Origin: Pseudomonadota bacterium
Lineage (GTDB): Bacteria > Pseudomonadota > Gammaproteobacteria > PS1 > Pseudothioglobaceae
Reading direction: 5' to 3'
Length of the DNA: 12,237 bases
Assembly (NCBI GenBank): GCA_022600395.1
Contig: JAHZKM010000010.1
Location: 1 to 12,237, forward strand
Shown: positions 6,550 through 12,237 of the stretch, one piece after another
Position numbering within the stretch: the first letter of the stretch is position 1
Layout of the letters: the number at the start of each line of letters is the position of its first letter
Made by a program: the position numbers and the translations under genes
Notes under the pieces: generated by a model
Databases searched by the model: none
What the model was told of the DNA's origin: nothing
The model's input: only the letters and a program-made list of their open reading frames with translations

Positions 6550-9360
6550 ACAGCTTTGCAAATACTGGCCTGTATAAGATTCTTTGACAGTACTGACTGA
6601 TTCTGGGGTTCCTGTAGCGATAATGCATCCGCCCTTATCACCACCTTCAGGCCCCACATCTACGATCCAATCAGCTGTTTTAATTACATCTAGATTGTGC
6701 TCAATAATAACAATAGTATTCTCTCTTTCGCGCAGACGATTAATAACTGATAACAATTGCTTAATATCATGAAAATGCAAACCTGTTGTTGGCTCATCCA
6801 AAATATAAAGTGTTTGCCCTGTATCAAGTTTTGATAGCTCTTTAGCTAATTTAATACGTTGAGCCTCACCACCTGACAAAGTCGTTGCATTTTGCCCTAA
6901 GGTGATATATGACAAACCTACATCCATCAGAGTTTGCAATTTTTGCTTAATTTTTGGCATAGGTTCAAAAAACTCTACTGCAGTCTCAACAGTCATATCT
7001 AACACCTCAGAGATGGCCTTACCTTTATAGGTAATTTCTAGTGTTTCGCGGTTATATCTATCGCCATGACACACATCACAAGGAACATAAATATCGGGTA
7101 AAAAATGCATTTCTACCTTAATTAGGCCGTCACCTTTACAAGCTTCACAACGCCCACCTTTCACATTAAAACTAAAACGTCCAGCTTTATAGCCTCGACT
7201 TCTAGCTTCCAATGTTTGCGAGAATAGGTCACGAATCAAAGAAAATATGCCTGTATAAGTTGCAGGGTTTGAGCGCGGTGTTCGCCCAATTGGACTTTGA
7301 TCAATATTAACAATTTTGTCAAAATATTCCAATCCACTGATGCTGTCAAACTCTGCAGGCGTTGTTTGTGCCCGATTTAATTCTCGTGCTGCCAATGCAT
7401 ACAAAGTGTCGTTAATCAATGTTGATTTGCCCGATCCAGAAACACCAGTAACACAAGTCAACACTCCAACAGGAATTGACAAGTCTACATTATTTAGATT
7501 GTTACCCTTGGCACCCTTAATTTCAAGCCAGCGATCTGAAGATTTTCGTGTACTTGGAACCTCAATGCCTTGTCTACCACTAATATAATCACCTGTTAAA
7601 GATTTTGGATTGTTGGCAACTTCTTCTGGCGTGCCTGATGCAATAATTTCTCCACCATGCATACCAGCACCTGGACCAATATCAATTACATAATCTGCCT
7701 GTTTAATAGCATCCTCATCATGCTCAACCACAATAACAGTATTACCAATATCGCGCAGATATGTCAGAGTACTTAAGAGTTTTTGGTTGTCGCGTTGATG
7801 TAAACCAATTGATGGCTCATCTAATACATACAAAACGCCCATTAGCCCTGCACCAATTTGACTAGCCAAACGAATACGTTGCGCCTCGCCACCCGATAGG
7901 GAATTGGCTCGTCGGTCAAGACTTAAGTAATCTAATCCAACATTGATTAAAAATTCAAGTCGCTGAATAATTTCTTTTAAAACCTTATCTGCGATCTTGG
8001 CCTTGGCACCTTCCAACTCAAGCAACTTTAAAAAATCATAAATATTAGCAATAGAGAATTTAGTAATTTCTGCTAAGTTTTTTCCGCCAATAAAAACATT
8101 TCGAGCAGATTCATTCAAACGATCGCCTTTGCACGTCGTACAATCTTGACTCACCACATAGCGCGCCAACTCTTCTCGCACTGAGCGAATTTCACTTTCT
8201 TCATAGCGACGCATCATACGGGGAATCACTCCTTCAAAAGGCTTTGGCTTGTTTGACCAACCCTTACGCCCTTTGATTTTGGAAAAATCAATCTCATCCG
8301 TGCCACTACCATATAGCACAATTTTCTTGTGCTCATCACTCAAATCTTCATAAGTTGTTTCAATATCAAATCCGTAATACTGACCTACTAACATCAAAAC
8401 TTGATAAAAATAAGCATTGGATCGACCCCAACCATAAATTGCACCGTCTGCTAAGCTCAACCCTGGATTAGCCACAACTTTTTGCGCATCAAACATATCC
8501 TTAACGCCTAGTCCATCACACGTAGGGCAGGCGCCCACAGGATTGTTAAATGAGAAAAGTCTAGGCTCCAGTTCAGTGAGTGAGTAGCCACACTTAACAC
8601 AAGAAAATTTGGCAGAAAATACCATTTCATCCCAACTCGCCTCATCACTCATTGGCAACACTTTAACCAAACCATTACTCAAATTAAGTGCTGTTTCTAA
8701 AGATTCAGATAGGCGTGAGGCAATATCTTCGCGAACCTTTAAACGATCAATAACAATCTCAATAGTATGGTTAGTTTTACCATTTAGCTCCTGCATATCA
8801 TCCATATACATTACTTCACCGTCTACTCGTGCGCGCAAAAAACCCTGATGTGACAATTCTTCTAAGAGCTTTTTATGGCTACCCTTACGGTTTTGCACAA
8901 TGGGCGCTAATAGCATAATTTTTTCACCTTCTGGTAAAGTAACAATACTATCAACCATTTGAGAAATCGTTTGAGATTCAAGATCGATGCCATGTTCTGG
9001 ACATTTTGGCGTACCTGCTCGAGCAAACAATAACCTTAAATAATCATAAATTTCGGTAATTGTGCCAACAGTTGAGCGCGGATTATGTGAAGTGGCTTTT
9101 TGTTCAATCGAAATAGCTGGCGACAATCCTTCGATATGATCTACATCTGGTTTTTCCATAAGCGACAAAAATTGTCTTGCATAAGCCGACAAAGACTCAA
9201 CATAACGCCTTTGCCCTTCTGCATAAATGGTGTCAAATGCCAATGAAGACTTGCCTGAGCCAGACAAACCAGTAATTACAACCAACTTATTTCTAGGTAT
9301 ATTGATATCAATATTCTTTAAATTGTGAACGCGCGCGCCGCGTATGCTAATTTGATCCAT
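6544..9360 (-). CDS. uvrA: UvrABC excinuclease subunit A
   Basis: UvrA is the dimeric ATPase that finds helix-distorting DNA damage and loads UvrB in nucleotide excision repair. The 938 residues match E. coli (940). There are two ABC modules. The first has Walker A GLSGSGKS (31-38, K37), signature SLSGGEAQR (488-495) and Walker B VLDEPS (512-517). The second has GVSGSGKST (639-647), signature TLSGGEAQR (828-835) and ILDEPTTG (853-860). The first cysteine cluster is C254, C257, C278 and C281. The C-terminal zinc finger that contacts damaged DNA is C738, C741, C761 and C764. A further CxxC at 407-410 (CTTC) is also typical. There is no strong ribosome site before the ATG. The 102-bp gap to pyrH shows no CTGT-N8-ACAG LexA box, so SOS control of the E. 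coli kind is not evident. Confidence 0.98.
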   Translation of the reverse strand: MDQISIRGARVHNLKNIDINIPRNKLVVITGLSGSGKSSLAFDTIYAEGQRRYVESLSAYARQFLSLMEKPDVDHIEGLSPAISIEQKATSHNPRSTVGTITEIYDYLRLLFARAGTPKCPEHGIDLESQTISQMVDSIVTLPEGEKIMLLAPIVQNRKGSHKKLLEELSHQGFLRARVDGEVMYMDDMQELNGKTNHTIEIVIDRLKVREDIASRLSESLETALNLSNGLVKVLPMSDEASWDEMVFSAKFSCVKCGYSLTELEPRLFSFNNPVGACPTCDGLGVKDMFDAQKVVANPGLSLADGAIYGWGRSNAYFYQVLMLVGQYYGFDIETTYEDLSDEHKKIVLYGSGTDEIDFSKIKGRKGWSNKPKPFEGVIPRMMRRYEESEIRSVREELARYVVSQDCTTCKGDRLNESARNVFIGGKNLAEITKFSIANIYDFLKLLELEGAKAKIADKVLKEIIQRLEFLINVGLDYLSLDRRANSLSGGEAQRIRLASQIGAGLMGVLYVLDEPSIGLHQRDNQKLLSTLTYLRDIGNTVIVVEHDEDAIKQADYVIDIGPGAGMHGGEIIASGTPEEVANNPKSLTGDYISGRQGIEVPSTRKSSDRWLEIKGAKGNNLNNVDLSIPVGVLTCVTGVSGSGKSTLINDTLYALAARELNRAQTTPAEFDSISGLEYFDKIVNIDQSPIGRTPRSNPATYTGIFSLIRDLFSQTLEARSRGYKAGRFSFNVKGGRCEACKGDGLIKVEMHFLPDIYVPCDVCHGDRYNRETLEITYKGKAISEVLDMTVETAVEFFEPMPKIKQKLQTLMDVGLSYITLGQNATTLSGGEAQRIKLAKELSKLDTGQTLYILDEPTTGLHFHDIKQLLSVINRLRERENTIVIIEHNLDVIKTADWIVDVGPEGGDKGGCIIATGTPESVSTVKESYTGQYLQSCL

Positions 9361-9392
9361 ATTAGAGGTTAAATTATGTCGGACAAAGGGTT

Positions 9393-9402
9393 CATTATAA
9401 TG
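9393..9402. promoter_or_regulatory. Palindromic double -10 box between uvrA and pyrH
   Basis: CATTATAATG is its own reverse complement and so contains TATAAT on both strands (plus 9396-9401, minus 9394-9399). It could serve uvrA and pyrH at once, about 35 and 60 nt before their start codons. The -35 regions are weak on both sides (TTATGT at 9374-9379 for plus; GTGATT for minus). A TATTAT at 9440-9445 is an alternative -10 for pyrH. Confidence 0.4.
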
Positions 9403-9462
9403 AGTAAGATAGGTAAAATCACTCTATTCTAATTATGACTATTATTAATATTTAATCCAAGT

Positions 9463-10176
9463 ATGAGTAAATATAAACGCATCTTATTAAAACTTAGCGG
9501 AGAAGCACTAGCCAGCTCTGAAAATACTGTTGACCCAGCCACATTAGACAAAGTAGTAGGTATTATCAAATCTGTACAAAATCAAGGTGTAGAAGTTGGC
9601 GTGGTTGTTGGCGGTGGTAATATTTTTCGCGGTGCTGCACTAGCTGAAGCAGGTATGAACCGTGTAACAGGCGACCATATGGGTATGCTTGCTACAGTTA
9701 TGAATGCGCTAGCCATCTCAGACTCTTGTCGCAAAAATGATGTTGATGTATTAGTTATGTCTGGCTTTCCAATTGGCGGTGGCGTTTGCGAACCTATGGA
9801 TCACAATAAAGCCAAGCAAGCATTAAGCGATGGCAAAGTCGTTATTTTTTCAGCTGGTACAGGCGCTCCTTGTTTTACTACTGATACTGGCGCTACACTT
9901 AGAGCTATTGAGATTGGTGCACAAGCTGTATTTAAAGCCACTAAAGTTGACGGTGTCTATAGCGCTGATCCAATGAAAGACCCAAGTGCCACACGCTACG
10001 ACACACTTAACTTTGATGAAGCCATTGAAAAAAATCTACAAATTATGGATACCTCTGCCTTTGCTATGTGTCGTGAACATCATATTGAAATCTGTGTTTT
10101 CAGCATGCTTGAAGACACCAACACACTGTCTAATATTCTTAAGGGTGACGCCTTAGGAACCATTGTAAGGAACTAA
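9463..10176 (+). CDS. pyrH: UMP kinase
   Basis: PyrH phosphorylates UMP to UDP, a hexameric cytosolic enzyme of the amino-acid-kinase fold. The 237 residues are near the E. coli length (241). Motifs in order are LLKLSGEAL (8-16), [10 protein letters not shown] (48-57), [13 protein letters not shown] (66-78), [13 protein letters not shown] (132-144) and [13 protein letters not shown] (158-170). The 132-144 loop reads GTGNPFFTTD in most PyrH proteins, so N-to-A and F-to-C are unusual. The preceding [14 protein letters not shown] is also off the common pattern. The sequence otherwise supports an active kinase. In many bacteria pyrH follows rpsB-tsf; here uvrA is upstream on the other strand. No strong ribosome site precedes the ATG. 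frr follows after 2 bp. Confidence 0.96.
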   Translation: MSKYKRILLKLSGEALASSENTVDPATLDKVVGIIKSVQNQGVEVGVVVGGGNIFRGAALAEAGMNRVTGDHMGMLATVMNALAISDSCRKNDVDVLVMSGFPIGGGVCEPMDHNKAKQALSDGKVVIFSAGTGAPCFTTDTGATLRAIEIGAQAVFKATKVDGVYSADPMKDPSATRYDTLNFDEAIEKNLQIMDTSAFAMCREHHIEICVFSMLEDTNTLSNILKGDALGTIVRN

Positions 10177-10178
10177 TT

Positions 10179-10736
10179 ATGCTAGCTGAAATTCAACAAG
10201 ACGCTCAAGATCGTATGACTAAAAGTGTTGCCTCTCTTGAGGCCAATTTTGGCAAAATTAGAGCAGGTCGCGCACACCCCTCTTTATTAGAACAAGTTCA
10301 AGTCGAGTATTATGGATCAATGGTGCCTTTATCTCAAGTTGGCAATATTGTGGCTGAAGACTCACGCACACTAAAAGTATCTGTTTGGGAGAAGGATATG
10401 TCAGCAGCAGTAGAAAAAGCCATTATGACTTCAGATCTTGGTCTTAATCCTCAAGCTATGGGCCAAGTTATCCGTATTCCACTTCCACCTCTTACAGAAG
10501 ATCGCAGACGTGATTTGGTTAAAGTGGTTAGGGATGAAGCTGAAAACGCCAAAATTGCCATTCGCAATATTCGTCGCGATGCCAACAGCGATTTTAAAGA
10601 TCTATTAAAAGAAAAAGAAATATCAGAAGACGAAGCCAGAAAAGCGGAAGAAAATATCCAAAAAATAACCGATGCTAGTGTTAAGGAAGTAGAAAGCAAG
10701 CTAACTGATAAAGAAAACTCACTTTTAGAAATTTAA
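10179..10736 (+). CDS. frr: Ribosome recycling factor
   Basis: Frr works with EF-G to split the post-termination ribosome into subunits. The 185 residues equal the family's standard length. Seen in order are [14 protein letters not shown] (24-37), [14 protein letters not shown] (44-57) and [10 protein letters not shown] (65-74). [26 protein letters not shown] follows at 88-113, with R132 in the long helical arm. The C-terminus is a charged helix typical of the family. AAGGA inside the last pyrH codons (10167-10171) lies 7 nt before the ATG, which fixes the start and suggests coupling to pyrH. A strong hairpin terminator follows about 20 bp after the stop and ends the operon. Confidence 0.98.
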   Translation: MLAEIQQDAQDRMTKSVASLEANFGKIRAGRAHPSLLEQVQVEYYGSMVPLSQVGNIVAEDSRTLKVSVWEKDMSAAVEKAIMTSDLGLNPQAMGQVIRIPLPPLTEDRRRDLVKVVRDEAENAKIAIRNIRRDANSDFKDLLKEKEISEDEARKAEENIQKITDASVKEVESKLTDKENSLLEI

Positions 10737-10756
10737 AAAACCTTTGTATCTTCACA

Positions 10757-10792
10757 TAATAAAAAAGCCTGCAATCGCAGGCTTTTTTATTA
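10757..10792. terminator. Bidirectional intrinsic terminator
   Basis: A perfect 16-bp stem (10757-10772 with 10777-10792) closes on the 4-nt loop AATC. The core GCCTGC/GCAGGC is flanked by six A on one side and six T on the other. It therefore ends in a U-run when read in either direction and serves both frr (plus) and the small exported protein gene (minus). Confidence 0.95.
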
Positions 10793-10809
10793 ATATTTGC
10801 GAATAATGC

Positions 10810-11190
10810 TTACTGACCTTTTACACAAGCAAAATAATCTGCCCAACGCTCAGGCGAGAACAATGTGCCCATAGCATCAATTGGTCCTGTATTAAACAAG
10901 AAGCCACCAGCTAGTGCATCTTCAAATCTAGCTATATTGTCAGCTGACAAGCCTAGTGTAGTCTGGCAAGCTTGATGCGCACCTTGAGTCACTGCAAAAC
11001 CTGAAGGCGTTTGACCAATTACTTTAGACAATTTCATTGAATCTGGCGTTTGCTCAGTGATAACTGTTTTTTCGGCAACAGGCTGCATACCAAACGATTC
11101 AACTGGTCCCATATCACGATCATCACCACCAGCGATTAACGCTGACGTTAAGGTAATTGCTGCTGCAAAAGTTAATGTTTTATTCATCAT
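10810..11190 (-). CDS. Unrecognised small exported protein
   Basis: I do not recognise this 126-residue protein. It starts MMNKTLTFAAAITLTSALIAGG, a good signal peptide with a likely cleavage site near ALIAG (about residues 17-21). There is no lipobox cysteine, so the mature protein of about 105 residues should be periplasmic or secreted. It has two cysteines, at about residues 74 (HQACQTT) and 122 (FACVKGQ), which could form a disulfide. The mature part is otherwise polar then helical, with tryptophan and tyrosine near the end (ERWADYFAC). The start at 11190 is chosen because TTGGAG (11200-11205) lies 9 nt upstream and the signal peptide begins there; the next ATG at 11187 is possible. The frame is open to 11295, but that would cross into cmoB. 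It faces cmoB across 66 bp and shares the terminator with frr. Confidence 0.8.
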   Translation of the reverse strand: MMNKTLTFAAAITLTSALIAGGDDRDMGPVESFGMQPVAEKTVITEQTPDSMKLSKVIGQTPSGFAVTQGAHQACQTTLGLSADNIARFEDALAGGFLFNTGPIDAMGTLFSPERWADYFACVKGQ

Positions 11191-11235
11191 ATCTTTAATC
11201 TCCAAATAATTTAAAATTCCTCTTCTTACTTGTAT

Positions 11236-11264
11236 TTTATATGACCTTGATTTTGTATGCTTAA
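11236..11264 (-). promoter_or_regulatory. Candidate promoter of the small exported protein gene
   Basis: On the minus strand TTAAGC (11259-11264, three of six to the -35 consensus) and TATAAA (11236-11241, five of six to the -10) are 17 nt apart. Transcription would start near 11229, giving a leader of about 38 nt that contains the TTGGAG ribosome site. The -35 lies within the first codons of cmoB if that gene starts at 11257. Confidence 0.4.
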
Positions 11265-12210
11265 AGATTTCGAAAAAGATTGTAATATGACACATTTATC
11301 ATCTATTTGCACATCATTAGTTGAATTATCAAAGCAAGCATTTGAGGTTAATAATGGCAATATTCCTAAGTGGGAAAAAGCAATTGCCGATATTCAAAAG
11401 ATTCAGCCGGGCCAAGTAAGCTTTAAACATCCGTATGTTGCCATTAACGCTGATGCTAATAATGCTGAACTGACGCAAGCGTTAAAACAGCTTATGCCTT
11501 GGCGCAAAGGTCCTTATCAAATTGGAGATTTAAACCTTGAGAGTGAGTGGCGAGGCGATATGAAATGGGATCGACTTAAAGATTACATTCAACCTTTAGA
11601 AGGAAAAGCAGTATTAGATGTAGGCTCTGGCAATGGTTATTTCACCTATTTGATGGCCATGCAAGGCGCTGATATTGCTATTGGTATTGAGCCATTTTTG
11701 CTTTTTAATTATCAATTTCAGGCCATTCGCACATTAATAAATCAACCGCCAAAAGCTTATATATTGCCACTAAAACTTGAACAAATGCCTGAAGAATCAT
11801 TGTTCGATAGTGTTTTTTCTATGGGTGTGTTGTATCATCAAAAAGATCATATGCGACACCTACAACAACTAAAAAATGTCATGGCAAAGGATGGTGAGCT
11901 TATTTTAGAAACTCTAGTTATCGATCAACAACATGGCGATCAAATCATCCCAGAGGATCGCTATGCCCGCATGCGGAATGTCTGGTGCTTGCCATCCACT
12001 AACACGCTACATAGTTGGCTAAAAACAGCTGGCTTTACCAATATTAAACTAGTTGATGTTACCAAGACCACGCCAGAAGAACAGCGCGCTACTCATTGGA
12101 TTGGAGATAACACCCAATCTTTGAAAGACTTTCTTGATTCAAATAATGACAATCTAACCGTCGAAGGCCTGCCTGCACCTAAGCGCGCTATCTTTATTTG
12201 CCAAAAATAG
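11257..12210 (+). CDS. cmoB: tRNA U34 carboxymethyltransferase
   Basis: CmoB uses carboxy-S-adenosylmethionine to turn 5-hydroxyuridine at tRNA wobble position 34 into 5-carboxymethoxyuridine, which widens codon reading. The 317 residues compare with 323 in E. coli. By eye alignment K84 in PWRKGP, W98 and K103 in EWRGDMKWDR, Y193 in GVLYHQ and R310 in PAPKRA fall where the E. coli cofactor-site residues lie. The methyltransferase motif I is VLDVGSGNGY (119-128), and LETLVIDQQ and EDRYARMRNVW also match. The start at 11257 gives MLKDFEK, comparable to the E. coli MIDFGNF start, but it has no clear ribosome site. The ATG at 11287 is the alternative (307 residues). The partner cmoA, which makes the cofactor, is not next to it within this window. 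Confidence 0.93.
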   Translation: MLKDFEKDCNMTHLSSICTSLVELSKQAFEVNNGNIPKWEKAIADIQKIQPGQVSFKHPYVAINADANNAELTQALKQLMPWRKGPYQIGDLNLESEWRGDMKWDRLKDYIQPLEGKAVLDVGSGNGYFTYLMAMQGADIAIGIEPFLLFNYQFQAIRTLINQPPKAYILPLKLEQMPEESLFDSVFSMGVLYHQKDHMRHLQQLKNVMAKDGELILETLVIDQQHGDQIIPEDRYARMRNVWCLPSTNTLHSWLKTAGFTNIKLVDVTKTTPEEQRATHWIGDNTQSLKDFLDSNNDNLTVEGLPAPKRAIFICQK

Positions 12211-12237
12211 TATAATTAATGGCTTTACTGAAAAAAA

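Noticed and set aside
11191..11295. Longer start for the small exported protein
   Set aside because: It overlaps the cmoB start and places 35 residues before a well-formed signal peptide. A good ribosome site marks 11190 instead.
12211..12237. TATAAT at 12211-12216 and a possible new start ATG at 12219 (MALLKK)
   Set aside because: Only six codons are visible, there is no ribosome site, and a promoter at that TATAAT would start transcription after the ATG.
1..12237. CRISPR array, insertion sequence, prophage, toxin-antitoxin or defence system
   Set aside because: No spaced direct repeats, transposase or phage-like frames were seen. All but two small genes and the DUF-type proteins are recognised housekeeping genes.

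Overview
This window looks like an ordinary chromosomal segment of an AT-rich gammaproteobacterium. CysG, Hda, PurM, PurN, UvrA, Frr and CmoB can all be aligned by eye, from memory, with the E. coli proteins. The purM-purN-DUF3108 cluster beside hda resembles the arrangement I remember from Pseudomonas. The AT-richness and compact spacing would fit the SUP05/Thioglobus group or related sulfur oxidisers and gill symbionts, but that placement is inference. I see no phage, transposon, CRISPR array, toxin-antitoxin pair or defence locus.

Layout. Positions 1-689 (minus) hold serB, running off the left edge. A tRNA-Leu(UAG) lies 18 nt upstream on the same strand (708-792). Next come a small two-helix membrane protein of the DUF2892 type (857-1054, plus), fused siroheme synthase cysG (1070-2455, minus), and an unrecognised six-cysteine protein (2534-2941, plus). 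The pgsA-like and hda genes form a minus-strand pair (4180-2938). purM, purN and a DUF3108-type exported protein form a tight plus-strand operon (4235-6549). uvrA is on the minus strand (6544-9360). pyrH-frr (9463-10736, plus) ends in a strong hairpin terminator. A small unrecognised exported protein (10810-11190, minus) and cmoB (11257-12210, plus) complete the window.

The genes cover housekeeping tasks: serine synthesis, siroheme for sulfite/nitrite reductases, replication-initiation control, phospholipid synthesis, purine synthesis, nucleotide excision repair, UMP phosphorylation, ribosome recycling and tRNA wobble modification. Coding strand switches nine times, so most transcription units are one to three genes long. 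Every divergent gap carries a TATAAT-like hexamer. Two convergent pairs overlap at their stop codons with no good terminator. No gap exceeds 300 bases; the largest, at 9361-9462, is about 100 bases.

I found no clearly new biological system. The items most worth a second look are the six-cysteine protein facing cysG, the small exported protein facing cmoB, a perfect 14-bp inverted repeat with T-runs inside cysG, and a PyrH with unusual residues in a normally invariant loop.
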